From: Chitinophagales bacterium
GTDB taxonomy: Bacteria; Bacteroidota; Bacteroidia; Chitinophagales; Chitinophagaceae
Length of the DNA stretch: 64,000 nt
Direction of reading: 5' to 3'
Assembly (NCBI GenBank): GCA_017303415.1
Contig: JAFLBJ010000001.1
Span: 682,001-746,000, forward strand
Shown: piece after piece, positions 16,723 to 25,458 of the stretch
Layout: every line of letters starts with the position of its first letter
How positions within the stretch are numbered: position 1 is the stretch's first letter
Position numbers and translations under genes: made by a program
Notes under the pieces: generated by a model
Databases searched by the model: none
Told to the model about the DNA's origin: nothing
The model's input: the letters and a program-made list of their open reading frames with translations, nothing else

Positions 16723-17319
16723 TTATTCCGCATCGGCCAGCACTTCCTTCACTTCCGGGATCATTCGCTTCATCATGCCTTCGATACCGGCTTTGAGGGT
16801 GATCATGGAGGAGGGACAACCGGAGCAGGAGCCTTGCATGGCGAGACTAACCGTTCCGTTTTCGTAGCTTTTGAATTGAATGGCGCCGCCGTCCATTTCA
16901 ACAGCCGGGCGCACATAGTTATCGAGTAATTCTTTGATTCGTTTTACCACATCATCATCATCAGCCGCCACTTCATTGGAGCTTTCCTGTTTTACCGCCG
17001 CCAGTTCTTCTTCATTCACCACGGTTTTTCCTTCTTCCAGGTATTGTTTCAGGAATTCACGAATAGAGGGGATTACATCCGCCCAATCGGTGTCAGAGGT
17101 TTTCGACAGTGTTACAAAATTGCTGGCGATAAAGACCGCGCGGATGAAAGGGAACCCAAACAATTCCACCGCCAAAGGCGAGGGTTTTGCACTCTCAATA
17201 TCCGGGAAATCAACACTTTTACCCGGATAGAGCAGTTTGTTGGCCACAAACTTCATGGTCTCCGGATTTGGGGTCATTTCGGTATAGATACTGATGATGG
17301 GATTGCCTGTTTTGATCAT
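16723..17319 (-). CDS. NifU-like iron-sulfur scaffold/carrier protein (Nfu)
   Basis: 198 residues in two domains. Residues about 10-95 are the Nfu N-terminal domain (EMTPNPETMKFV, GFPFIRAVFIASNFV, VTLSKTSDTDW). An acidic linker follows (about 120-130), then the NifU C-terminal domain with the cluster-binding CxxC in GSCSGCPSS. Nfu proteins carry [4Fe-4S] clusters to target enzymes in the cytosol. The window contains several Fe-S proteins (ActB, CcoG) that would need such a carrier, but the gene is not near them. Confidence 0.92.
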   Translation of the reverse strand: MIKTGNPIISIYTEMTPNPETMKFVANKLLYPGKSVDFPDIESAKPSPLAVELFGFPFIRAVFIASNFVTLSKTSDTDWADVIPSIREFLKQYLEEGKTVVNEEELAAVKQESSNEVAADDDDVVKRIKELLDNYVRPAVEMDGGAIQFKSYENGTVSLAMQGSCSGCPSSMITLKAGIEGMMKRMIPEVKEVLADAE

Positions 17320-17418
17320 TTCACACGGTTTAGATATACAAAAGTAACAAATCAGGTGGAGGGATGTTTACGAAAGCCGGAAAGGAGGGAATTGAGACTT
17401 TAGGCTTATGGCTACCAG

Positions 17419-17524
17419 TTTTGCGGCGAATAATTCAAAATGCGGCAAATAATGGCTATATTTGCCGCAAAGTATGCGGCGAATATTTGAAATTGCGCCG
17501 AATAGGGGCTATATTTGCCGCAAA
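17419..17524 (+). promoter_or_regulatory. Tandemly duplicated 53-nt promoter/operator upstream of fic
   Basis: Two 53-nt units (17419-17471 and 17472-17524) are diverged copies. Each starts with TGCGGCGAATA, has a central inverted half-site and ends with the identical 18-nt block 17454-17471 / 17507-17524, which contains TATATTTG (matching TAnnTTTG). In unit 1, TGCGGCAAATA (17441-17451) and TATTTGCCGCA (17459-17469) are a perfect inverted pair. The second -7 element (17510-17517) ends six bases before the ATG at 17524, so the fic message should be leaderless or nearly so. Confidence 0.75.
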
Positions 17525-18651
17525 TGCAATCAAATGCTATATATATTCACCAGTTAAGGGGGTGGCCGAATTTCACCTGGAGCCAGGATGCTATCGAGCC
17601 GCTGCTCAATAAAGTTCGTATCAGGCATGCACGTTTGATGGGCCGGATGGAGGGGATAGGGTTTTCCTTTCAGGAGGATGCAACTCTGACGACCCTGACA
17701 CTTGACGTGGTAAAATCATCTGAAATTGAAGGCATGGTGTTGGATCCTTTACAGGTTCGGTCCTCCATTGCAAAGAGATTAGGCATTGATAGAGCCGGCC
17801 TTATTCAATCCGACAGAAGTGTGGAAGGTATAGTAGAGATGATGCTGGACGCTACTCAGCAATACAAAAAACCCCTGACGCAGGAGAGAATACTTGGTTG
17901 GCAGTCACTGCTATTTCCTACTGGTTGGAGCGCTGGGAACAGAATCGTTGTTGGCGCCTGGCGAAATAATACCGTCAACGATCCCATGCAAGTCATATCT
18001 GGTATGTTGGGAAGGGAAAAGGTCCACTTTCAGGCACCGGACTCCGCCTTAATTCCAGATGAGATGTATGCTTTTTTGAAATGGTTCAACGAAGACATAA
18101 GTGAGGACCCTTTAATAAAGGCAGCTATTGCCCATCTGTGGTTTGTGACCATTCACCCTTTTGAGGATGGTAATGGACGCATCACAAGGGCGATTGGAGA
18201 TTTGCAACTTGCCCGGGCAGATGGAAGTTCAAAGCGGTTTTACAGCATGTCTGCCCAGATTCGAAAAGAAAGAAATAAATACTACGATGTACTGGAGCAA
18301 ACGCAAAAAGGAAACCTTGATATTACGAAGTGGTTGGACTGGTTTCTGGATTGTCTTGACAGAGCGATTCAAGCCACAGAAGAAACGCTTGTAATTGTGT
18401 TGCGTAAAGCGGAGTTCTGGAAACAACATGTCGATACTTCCTTTAATGAAAGGCAGCGACACATGCTCGACCAAATCATGGAAGAGTATAAGGGAAGGAT
18501 CAATTCTTCCAATTGGGCTAAGAAGTGCAACGTGTCAACTGATACGGCGGTACGGGACATTCACGACCTTGTAGCGAAAGGGTTATTGGTACAAGGACCG
18601 GAAGGCGGGAGGAGTACAAATTATTTACCAACTTTCATCACCGGTTTATAA
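17524..18651 (+). CDS. Fic family protein with DUF4172 N-terminus and C-terminal winged helix
   Basis: 375 residues from the ATG at 17524 (an upstream TTG at 17515 lies in the -7 element, so is unlikely). Residues about 11-90 are DUF4172 (WPNFTWSQD), containing SSEIEG at 65-70, which fits the (S/T)xxxE(G/N) inhibitory motif of class II Fic enzymes. The catalytic loop HPFEDGNGR is at 211-219 with the nucleophilic histidine intact. The C-terminal part resembles a DNA-binding winged helix (TDTAVRDIHDLVAKGLL). Fic proteins transfer AMP to target hydroxyls. The repeated palindromes in its own promoter suggest self-regulation. It overlaps the convergent gene end by six bases. Confidence 0.9.
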   Translation: MQSNAIYIHQLRGWPNFTWSQDAIEPLLNKVRIRHARLMGRMEGIGFSFQEDATLTTLTLDVVKSSEIEGMVLDPLQVRSSIAKRLGIDRAGLIQSDRSVEGIVEMMLDATQQYKKPLTQERILGWQSLLFPTGWSAGNRIVVGAWRNNTVNDPMQVISGMLGREKVHFQAPDSALIPDEMYAFLKWFNEDISEDPLIKAAIAHLWFVTIHPFEDGNGRITRAIGDLQLARADGSSKRFYSMSAQIRKERNKYYDVLEQTQKGNLDITKWLDWFLDCLDRAIQATEETLVIVLRKAEFWKQHVDTSFNERQRHMLDQIMEEYKGRINSSNWAKKCNVSTDTAVRDIHDLVAKGLLVQGPEGGRSTNYLPTFITGL

Positions 18652-19284
18652 ATTAATTCCTTCCTCCTCCATTTCCGCAGTCAGCTTTTTTAGCCGTTCT
18701 ACATGTTTTCCATATAACCAATGCACATACCATTTATTCAGCCAATAGCCTGGCAGGGTGAAAATGGCGGCCAGTCCGATCCAGGCCAGGGCCGTTTGCC
18801 ACCAGGCATAGGCAGGAGAGTGAAAGAAGATATTCTTTGGGATAAATGAAGGTATATGGATATAAAAAAGAAAACCCAGGTAAAGTATCGTAATGGGAAA
18901 CAAAAGCGTGCCTGCCCATAGATAGATCTTCAGTAATTTTTCGAGTTTGCCCAAATGAAGGTTCAGGTTGCTGCGCACCTCACAGGTTACGCATTGCATG
19001 GTCTTGAGCAATCGGTCCTTTCGGAAAAAATAAAGAAGGTACACGAGTATAAGGGCCAGATATAACCAGACTACATCCATCGTCTTTTCATTCCTGGTAA
19101 GGATAAAATAGAGGATGACCGCACCCAGGCTGAGAATCACTACAAGAAGTTCATATCGTAGTGTTCGCCTCATTTTGCCAAGGCTTGATCCTGATTGCCG
19201 CTTTACCATTTCCGAAAGCTTACCCAGATTGGTGGGCGAGGCTGGCTGGTTTTGCCACAATTGCTTGAGGTTATCCAATTCCAT
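18646..19284 (-). CDS. Four-TM membrane protein encoded with an ECF sigma factor
   Basis: 212 residues. A cytoplasmic N-terminal part (MELDNLKQLWQ) is followed by four hydrophobic segments at about 46-62, 69-86, 115-138 and 158-178, and an acidic/basic tail. I recognise no named domain. It overlaps the upstream ECF sigma gene by 14 bases, which makes a role as anti-sigma or sigma-associated membrane protein plausible. No zinc-binding HxxxCxxC of the ZAS type is present, so any anti-sigma action would use another fold. Confidence 0.75.
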   Translation of the reverse strand: MELDNLKQLWQNQPASPTNLGKLSEMVKRQSGSSLGKMRRTLRYELLVVILSLGAVILYFILTRNEKTMDVVWLYLALILVYLLYFFRKDRLLKTMQCVTCEVRSNLNLHLGKLEKLLKIYLWAGTLLFPITILYLGFLFYIHIPSFIPKNIFFHSPAYAWWQTALAWIGLAAIFTLPGYWLNKWYVHWLYGKHVERLKKLTAEMEEEGINL

Positions 19285-19786
19285 CCGTTGTAATTTTTGT
19301 GAGTTGACGTAATTTTTCTTTGATCCTGTTCATTTTCACACGCAAATTGTTTTGGTTGATACCCAGTACTTCTTCCATTTCATCATAACTGCGGTCATCG
19401 AGATAAAGCATCACAATGGCCCGGTCGATCTCCGACAGTTGAGCCACGGCCCGGTAGAGTTCGCGAAGCTTTTCTTCCTTTTCGCGCTCTTCGTTTGAAT
19501 CGGCCACATCGTGAGGGATGGTGGCCGGGTAATCGATTTTGACCGAACGGTTCTTTTTCCGGATACCGGTGATGGCTGTATTCAACGCGATCCGGTAAAG
19601 CCAGGTGCTGAATTTGGCATCTCCCCGAAAGCCGGGGTAGGCTTTCCAGAGCTGGGCCACGATCTCCTGAAAAAGATCTTCCCTGTCACCTTCCGTGGAA
19701 GTATATAGATGGCAGACCTTATACAGGAGGGCCGTATTTTCCTGCAAAAGCATTAAAAATTCGTCTTGCCTACGTTGATCAATCAC
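19271..19786 (-). CDS. RNA polymerase ECF-type sigma factor
   Basis: 171 residues from a GTG at 19786. Region 2 is DLFQEIVAQLWKAYPGF with FSTWLYRIALN, and region 4 is LSEIDRAIVMLYLDDRSYDEM with GINQNNLRVKMNRI. These are the two domains expected of an ECF sigma. It is co-transcribed with the four-TM protein downstream (overlap of 14 bases). Target promoters are not evident in the window. The 216-base gap to the next gene at 20003 holds no feature I can support. Confidence 0.92.
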   Translation of the reverse strand: MIDQRRQDEFLMLLQENTALLYKVCHLYTSTEGDREDLFQEIVAQLWKAYPGFRGDAKFSTWLYRIALNTAITGIRKKNRSVKIDYPATIPHDVADSNEEREKEEKLRELYRAVAQLSEIDRAIVMLYLDDRSYDEMEEVLGINQNNLRVKMNRIKEKLRQLTKITTDGIG

Positions 19787-20002
19787 AGTTGGTTAGGTAA
19801 TTCTGTTTTCATGTTAGTCGATGACCGGGCAGTTTTGTTACAAGTATAGTGGGTTGGTTTTCAGCTTTGAGCAAGGCCTCTTTTGCCACGGACTTGCAAA
19901 TCCTGACATTTCTGTCTATTTTTCCCCTTCCTTTCACGATCCGCCTCCCTGATTAACCCCATATCCCCAGGAAAACAATTTACAGTTAAACCAGAGCATG
20001 CT

Positions 20003-20821
20003 ATGAAAAGGATCTGTTTCCTTCTTCTTCAGGTTGGCCTTTTGCTTTCCGCCCATTCCCAAAAAATGGAGTGGGAACTCCAATTAGGGACCTTCGGATA
20101 TGCAGGTGACCTTACCCAATCTACTCCCAGTGTTCATTCCCTTGGTCCGGCCGCGGGTCTTATCGTCCATTACCGCTTACATCCACAGGTATCAATTCGT
20201 GCGGGTGTGACCTATGGAACAGCCGGGGCCCATGACAAGTATAATAAAGATACATTGCTGCAACGCCGCAACCTGAGCTTTCGTACAGCCATTGCTGAAG
20301 GACACCTCGGTGTGGAAGTCAACCTCATCGATCCCGCCGATTCAAAAGTATATCCCTATGTATTTGCCGGCGTAGGTATTTATCATTTCAATCCCTATGC
20401 GATGGATGATGGGAATGAAAAGGTATTTCTAAAACCCCTCAGTACCGAAGGTCAGGGCCTTCCCGAATACCCGGAACGAAAGGAGTATAAACTGACCCAA
20501 TTTTCAGTGCCTTTTGGCGGGGGGTTGAAGATGAAAGTAAATGAACGATTTTCAGTTGGGTTTGAAATAGGCATCCGCAAAACATTTACCGATTACCTGG
20601 ATGATGTAAGTACCCGTTATATCAATTATAATATACTCGATGCAAGAAAAGGGCCCAAAGCAGTTGAACTGGCTTTTCGGGGAATCACTCCTGCCGGCGT
20701 ACAAGCCGAACCGGTTACCGATGATATAAGGGGTAATCCCAAAGAAAAAGATGTTTACTACTACATGGGGTTCAAGCTGATTTTTAGAAAAGGGCCATCC
20801 AAAAAAGCAACCGAAAAATAG
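20003..20821 (+). CDS. DUF6089 family outer-membrane beta-barrel protein
   Basis: 272 residues with a signal peptide (about 1-19). It opens with WELQLGTFGYAGDL, continues with glycine/aromatic-rich barrel strands (YVFAGVGIYHFNPY, VPFGGGLKMKVN) and ends with YYYMGFKLIFR, the layout of DUF6089 proteins, which are common in Bacteroidota with no known function. In the last third KTFTDYLDDVSTRY is a family hallmark. It is followed after 25 bases by an ArsC-like gene. Confidence 0.82.
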   Translation: MKRICFLLLQVGLLLSAHSQKMEWELQLGTFGYAGDLTQSTPSVHSLGPAAGLIVHYRLHPQVSIRAGVTYGTAGAHDKYNKDTLLQRRNLSFRTAIAEGHLGVEVNLIDPADSKVYPYVFAGVGIYHFNPYAMDDGNEKVFLKPLSTEGQGLPEYPERKEYKLTQFSVPFGGGLKMKVNERFSVGFEIGIRKTFTDYLDDVSTRYINYNILDARKGPKAVELAFRGITPAGVQAEPVTDDIRGNPKEKDVYYYMGFKLIFRKGPSKKATEK

Positions 20822-20846
20822 CTCCGGATATATTTATTTTGCGGGC

Positions 20847-21200
20847 ATGAAGAAAATGTATCATCTCGGTACTTGTACCACTTCACAAGCTATTATCAAA
20901 GAGACAGGGATTGATAAAAAAGGTTTTGTTATGCAGGATATCAAAACCGAAAAGATCACCCCAACACAATTGGAGGAAATGAAGTCACTGACCGGATCTT
21001 ATGAATCTTTATTCAGCCGTCGCGCCCTGAAGTACAAAGAATGGGGATTAAAGGACAAACAACTTACCGAGAAGGACTACCGTCAATACATACTCGATGA
21101 ATACACGTTTCTCAAAAGACCGGTTGTGATCATCGGAAAAAAGATCTTTGTCGGCAGCGAAAAGAAAAACATAGCCGCCCTTAAAGCATCGCTTGACTGA
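20847..21200 (+). CDS. ArsC/Spx-family thioredoxin-fold protein
   Basis: 117 residues, typical of the Spx/ArsC-like group. The redox cysteine is in LGTCTTSQ near residue 9 (only one cysteine, so not CxxC). LFSRRALKYKEWGL and FLKRPVVIIGKKIFVG are the usual ArsC family blocks. Members are arsenate reductases or transcription/redox regulators, and sequence alone does not decide. There is no ars gene nearby. Confidence 0.85.
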   Translation: MKKMYHLGTCTTSQAIIKETGIDKKGFVMQDIKTEKITPTQLEEMKSLTGSYESLFSRRALKYKEWGLKDKQLTEKDYRQYILDEYTFLKRPVVIIGKKIFVGSEKKNIAALKASLD

Positions 21201-21221
21201 TCAAATATCTCGTTTTTTGTA

Positions 21222-21262
21222 ATCTTCAAATCCCCGAATCCGCTCAATCCTCAAATCCTGGT
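21222..21262. repeat. Short degenerate AATCCT-type repeat in a convergent gap
   Basis: CAAATCCCCGAATCC and CAATCCTCAAATCCTGG are units of the same AATCCTGG/ACCAGGATT family seen at 5842-6105 and 56400-56550. Here only one arm is present. Confidence 0.4.
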
Positions 21263-21266
21263 AAAA

Positions 21267-23615
21267 TCAGGGTAGTATGCGGAGTTTCGCATAATTAAGC
21301 ATGATCTTCTTCTCTCCGTTATGTTCAAATTTCACGGTGGCGATAGGATTATGGGCCGCGCCTTCCATTTTGATCACTTCTCCAAAACCAAACTTGGCAT
21401 GTTCCACCTTCTGACCTGGCTGGAGGTTGGAGGTATCACTGGGTTCAAAATCCTTACTGGGAATATGTTCCACTGTTTTATGAACAGGCGGGTTTATGAT
21501 TTGTGAAACGACAGAGCCGGTTTTCTTTGGCGGCGGGCCATACTTCTTTTCTGCTTCCTGTGCATTGTTTCCTCCAAAACCCCGGTTCATCCGTTCAAAT
21601 GCCGAACCCATGCGGTTGTCACTGAATCCGCTGTTGCGGCTGCCGCCTCCGGCAAAGCTGCGGTCGAGGTATTGATCGGGGATCTCATCAATAAAGCGGC
21701 TGGGTTCATTTTGTACGAGGCTGCCAAAACGATAACGTGCATTGGCGTAGGTGATCCAGAGATTTTTCTTGGCCCGGGTGATCACTACATAGAACAAACG
21801 TCTTTCTTCTTCGAGTTCTTCCCGGGTATTGATGGAAAGGGCATTGGGGAATAACATTTCTTCCAACCCGCCGGCAAATACGCAGGAGAATTCAAGACCC
21901 TTGGCGGCATGGATCGTCATTAGTTTCACTGTATCCGCATCGGCATCTTTTTGGTCGGAGTCGGTCAGCAGGGTGATCTGTTGCAGATAAGCTCCGAGAC
22001 TTTTATCTACCACTTCTCCATCTTCATTGTCCGGGCTTTCCACCCATTCTTTGATGGAGTTCAGTAATTCCTGGATATTCTCATAACGTTGGACCCCTTC
22101 GGTGCTTTTATCATTGAAAAGTTCCTTAACGATATTGGTTTGTTTACCAATATGAAAGGCTACTTCGTAGGCGTTTTGTTTTTCCAGCATGCTCCGGAAG
22201 CTCCGGATCATGGTTACAAATTCTTCGATGGACTGAAGCGAGGCCCCTTTGAATCCATAGCTCGATGCTTTTTCCAATACCTCCCACATGGAGATATTGT
22301 TTTCATTCGCCATGAGCACGGCCTTATCGATCGAGGTCTTGCCAATGCCACGAGCGGGATAGTTGATGATTCTTTTCAATGCTTCTTCATCACGGCCATT
22401 GACAACGATCCTGAGGTAGCCAACAAGGTCCTTGATCTCCTTGCGTTGATAAAAACTGATGCCTCCATAAATGGTATAAGGAATACCCATACGACGCAAG
22501 GCTTCTTCAAAGGCCCGGCTTTGCGCGTTGGTACGGTATAATATGGCAAAATCCTTATTCGCAAAGTGATTGCGGAGTTTTTGTTCCTGAATGGTATCCG
22601 CTACGTACTTCCCTTCTTCGTTGTCGGTCATGGTACGTACAAGACGGATCTTTTCCCCATCGGCATTTTCGGTGAACAAAACTTTTTCGATCTGGCCTTT
22701 ATTGTTCTTGATCACTTCATTAGCTACGTGAAGGATACTTTTGGTGCTGCGGTAGTTTTGTTCCAGTTTGATGACTTTCACTTCATCATAGTCCTTCTGG
22801 AATTGCAGGATATTTTCGATCGTGGCCCCGCGAAAACTGTAAATGCTTTGGGCATCGTCGCCTACCACACAGACATTTTCGTGCATGGCGCCCAGCAGTT
22901 TGATGATCTCGTACTGGGCGGGGTTGGTATCCTGGTACTCATCGATCAGGATGTATTTGAATTTATGCTGGTATTTGCTCAGGCTGTCGGGGAAGACCTT
23001 GAGTAGTTCATAGAATTTGAGCAGGAGGTCATCAAAATCCATGGCGCCGTTCTTGAAACAACGTTTTACATAGGCGTCGAATATCTGGGCAATGGCCGGA
23101 CGGTTGGCACGCATATCTTCCTGCTGGATATAATAATCGTTCGCGTATTCGGCGGGTCCAACCAGGGCATTTTTAGCGGAGGAAATGCGGTTATAAACCG
23201 TGGAGGGTTTATAATGTTTATCATCCAGGTTCATTTCATTGATGACCGTTTTCACCACGCTTTTTGCATCATCGGTATCATAGATGGTAAACTGGTTGGG
23301 GTATCCCAGTTTATGCGCTTCAGCACGCAGGATGCGGGCAAATACACTGTGGAAGGTGCCGATATAGAGGTTGCGGGCTTCGTTATTCCCGAGTATCCGT
23401 TCCACCCTTTCCTTCATTTCTTTGGCGGCCTTATTGGTAAAAGTAAGGGCGAGAATATTAAATGAGTCGACCCCGTTGGCCATCAGGTGGGCGATGCGGG
23501 TGGTGAGTACTTTTGTTTTTCCGGAACCGGCCCCGGCTACGATCATCAGGGGTCCGTTGATATGGGTAACGGCTTCACGTTGTCTTTCGTTCAAGTCCTT
23601 CAGGTAATCTTGCAT
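21267..23615 (-). CDS. UvrD/PcrA-type superfamily 1 DNA helicase
   Basis: 782 residues, full length. Walker A AGAGSGKT is at 27-34, motif Ia FTNKAAKEMKER, motif II DEYQDTN, motif III VVGDDAQSIYSFRGA, motif IV LEQNYRST, motif V MTIHAAKGLEF, motif VI ERRLFYVVITRAKK. The C-terminal end carries a PcrA-like tudor domain (GQKVEHAKFGFGEVIKMEG). It is an ATP-driven 3'-5' helicase for nucleotide excision repair, mismatch repair and removing RecA or stalled polymerase. Its first 41 bases overlap the end of the upstream orphan gene. Confidence 0.95.
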   Translation of the reverse strand: MQDYLKDLNERQREAVTHINGPLMIVAGAGSGKTKVLTTRIAHLMANGVDSFNILALTFTNKAAKEMKERVERILGNNEARNLYIGTFHSVFARILRAEAHKLGYPNQFTIYDTDDAKSVVKTVINEMNLDDKHYKPSTVYNRISSAKNALVGPAEYANDYYIQQEDMRANRPAIAQIFDAYVKRCFKNGAMDFDDLLLKFYELLKVFPDSLSKYQHKFKYILIDEYQDTNPAQYEIIKLLGAMHENVCVVGDDAQSIYSFRGATIENILQFQKDYDEVKVIKLEQNYRSTKSILHVANEVIKNNKGQIEKVLFTENADGEKIRLVRTMTDNEEGKYVADTIQEQKLRNHFANKDFAILYRTNAQSRAFEEALRRMGIPYTIYGGISFYQRKEIKDLVGYLRIVVNGRDEEALKRIINYPARGIGKTSIDKAVLMANENNISMWEVLEKASSYGFKGASLQSIEEFVTMIRSFRSMLEKQNAYEVAFHIGKQTNIVKELFNDKSTEGVQRYENIQELLNSIKEWVESPDNEDGEVVDKSLGAYLQQITLLTDSDQKDADADTVKLMTIHAAKGLEFSCVFAGGLEEMLFPNALSINTREELEEERRLFYVVITRAKKNLWITYANARYRFGSLVQNEPSRFIDEIPDQYLDRSFAGGGSRNSGFSDNRMGSAFERMNRGFGGNNAQEAEKKYGPPPKKTGSVVSQIINPPVHKTVEHIPSKDFEPSDTSNLQPGQKVEHAKFGFGEVIKMEGAAHNPIATVKFEHNGEKKIMLNYAKLRILP

Positions 23616-24465
23616 GGGTGCAATTTACTGACTTCCCGACCTCCGAACTCAAATAACGGCCTGTGAAAAAGATGAAATGTTTGGGAAAAAGGAGTGGTTG
23701 GCTCCAGATGGTCAGGACAAAGGTGTGAAGCAGGCGTTTACCAAGCACTCTGAAGTAGGAGAGATTGATGGGGAGGCTGATGGTTCCTCTTTTTTTATCT
23801 TTTCGATGGTCGCTGAGATCATCGGCGATATTTAGCATACACTCCAGCCGGGAGAGGTAGGTCTGAAGCGGGAGATAACGCGGGCTGGCCGGATCGATAA
23901 GGTTTTCTTTAGTCAGCAATAACAGGAGAAACCGGATAGCGGCCTTTCCTTCCTCGTGCAGACAGTTCAGGATGGCCTGAGGTGTCTGGGCCTTAGATTT
24001 ATCGATACCTGACCGGATGACGGCCAGGGAGAATGCGAGAAGCGGCTCGAGCAGGTTATTTTTCCGGCAATACGAATAAAATCGGAAAAGCATGGAAGCG
24101 GCAGAAGGTGGATAGAGGGCTGTTCCGATTTTGATGCACAGGGCGGAGAGATGCCAGGTAAAGGCTTCTTCCTGGTCATTCTCCGGAAGTTGATCAAAGA
24201 AGACCGGAAATTCCGACAGGAGTTTTTCTTTCTGGTCCAGGTCGAGGGCATCCAGGTGTGAATCAATGCAACAGGCGATATGCCCCAGGGTGGAAAACAG
24301 GGTATGGGTAGCTGGTTGATGGACAGTTAAGAAGAAATCCCCGATCATGGTTTGGGCGAAGGAGAGACAAAGTTCATAGCGCCTGTGTTTGCTGGTATCG
24401 ACCAGGGTGTCGGCGGCGGTCGTACTATCGACCGAAGTACCAGTATATAGGCTAACAGACGGCAT
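23575..24465 (-). CDS. Unknown all-helical protein, possible class I terpenoid-synthase-like fold
   Basis: 296 residues, predicted almost wholly helical. Residues 66-75 (CCIDSHLDAL) place aspartates at 68, 72 and 75, and residues 212-227 (NIADDLSDHRKDKKRG) give a second Asp-rich patch at 215, 216, 219 and 223. This pair on facing helices is the layout of class I isoprenoid synthases, where they hold Mg-diphosphate. The spacing is right, but DDxxD is not exact, so the call is tentative. The last 14 codons overlap uvrD, possibly a frameshifted or drifting end. No other terpenoid gene lies nearby. Confidence 0.45.
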   Translation of the reverse strand: MPSVSLYTGTSVDSTTAADTLVDTSKHRRYELCLSFAQTMIGDFFLTVHQPATHTLFSTLGHIACCIDSHLDALDLDQKEKLLSEFPVFFDQLPENDQEEAFTWHLSALCIKIGTALYPPSAASMLFRFYSYCRKNNLLEPLLAFSLAVIRSGIDKSKAQTPQAILNCLHEEGKAAIRFLLLLLTKENLIDPASPRYLPLQTYLSRLECMLNIADDLSDHRKDKKRGTISLPINLSYFRVLGKRLLHTFVLTIWSQPLLFPKHFIFFTGRYLSSEVGKSVNCTHARLPEGLERKTT

Positions 24466-24552
24466 GGAATCAAATATAGTTTATTCGTTTTAGGAGGAAG
24501 GTAATTGGATGTTAAAGGTGTAACGAATGCCAAGTTAAATATGTTACGGCGA

Positions 24553-24583
24553 CCGGAGGATACCCGTACCAGGGTATTTCCGG
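24553..24583. other. Two-part hairpin in a 324-base intergenic region
   Basis: CCGGA ... TCCGG encloses ATACCC-GTACCA-GGGTAT (24560-24577). No T-tract follows on either strand, so it is unlikely to be an intrinsic terminator. The rest of the 24466-24789 gap shows only AT-rich sequence and no gene that I can support. Confidence 0.5.
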
Positions 24584-24789
24584 AAAACACCCCAAAAAAA
24601 TCGTGTAAACAGTATTTGTTATTTTCTTCTTTTTATTCATCTTAGCATCCTGTTAAAATCACGATATCCATTGTATCCACGAATAAGGGTTGCCGATCTC
24701 CTTCCTTCCCTTTATAAGCCCCACTTCAGATCATTTTGAATTCGGAAACCCGAGAGGGGAAAGCCATTTTTAACCTGTAAACTTTATCC

Positions 24790-25458
24790 ATGACTTCTGC
24801 ATTATCCAATCAATTTGGATTATCCATTGGTATTGCGGCCTTTTTGGCCCTGCTTCGTGTCCGAAGTACGGATTCCTCATTTTATCCGGTTTATTTTTTT
24901 TGCTGGGTGGGATTTATTCATGAGTTGAGTGATTGGTTATTGTTGTCCGGGGGCTATTTCACATCCTGGAATGACAATGTGTACACATTGGTTGCGGTAG
25001 TATTGGTGATCTGGCAGTTTTGGGAATGGGGTTTATGGCGGGAGCGGGATTGGTTGTATCTGGTATTACTATCGGTGACTGGGTTATTTTGGTTAGTGGA
25101 AACCTGTATCCGACTGGATGGCACGGCGGTAAATTCCTGGTTTTGTTTATTTAGTTCATTGGGGGTGGTTTTGATGAGTATATGGTGGATCGGGGTTGTT
25201 TTTTACCGGGAGGATGAGTATTTGTACAAGAATCCGGTCTTTTTGATCTGTTTTGGGTTCATGGTTTATTATTCCGTTTTCATATTGGCGGAATCGTCCT
25301 GGATACCGGGGATGAATGATAGGGAGGATTATCGGCAAATGGTGTATAAGGTAATGGCTTGGGTTAAACTGGTTACGGCCATGCTATTTGCTTTGTCAGT
25401 TAGGTGGGTACCATTATGTAAAGATCACATATTGAAATTATGTTCAGGACGTCATTGA
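24790..25458 (+). CDS. Integral membrane protein of a sensor operon
   Basis: 222 residues with about seven hydrophobic segments evenly spaced from residue 10 to 210. I recognise no named family; the pattern is like the 7TM membrane proteins found next to two-component systems in Bacteroidota. Its stop overlaps the histidine kinase start by 19 bases, and that kinase has only one short TM helix and no sensor domain, so this protein is the likely sensor or input module. Confidence 0.72.
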   Translation: MTSALSNQFGLSIGIAAFLALLRVRSTDSSFYPVYFFCWVGFIHELSDWLLLSGGYFTSWNDNVYTLVAVVLVIWQFWEWGLWRERDWLYLVLLSVTGLFWLVETCIRLDGTAVNSWFCLFSSLGVVLMSIWWIGVVFYREDEYLYKNPVFLICFGFMVYYSVFILAESSWIPGMNDREDYRQMVYKVMAWVKLVTAMLFALSVRWVPLCKDHILKLCSGRH

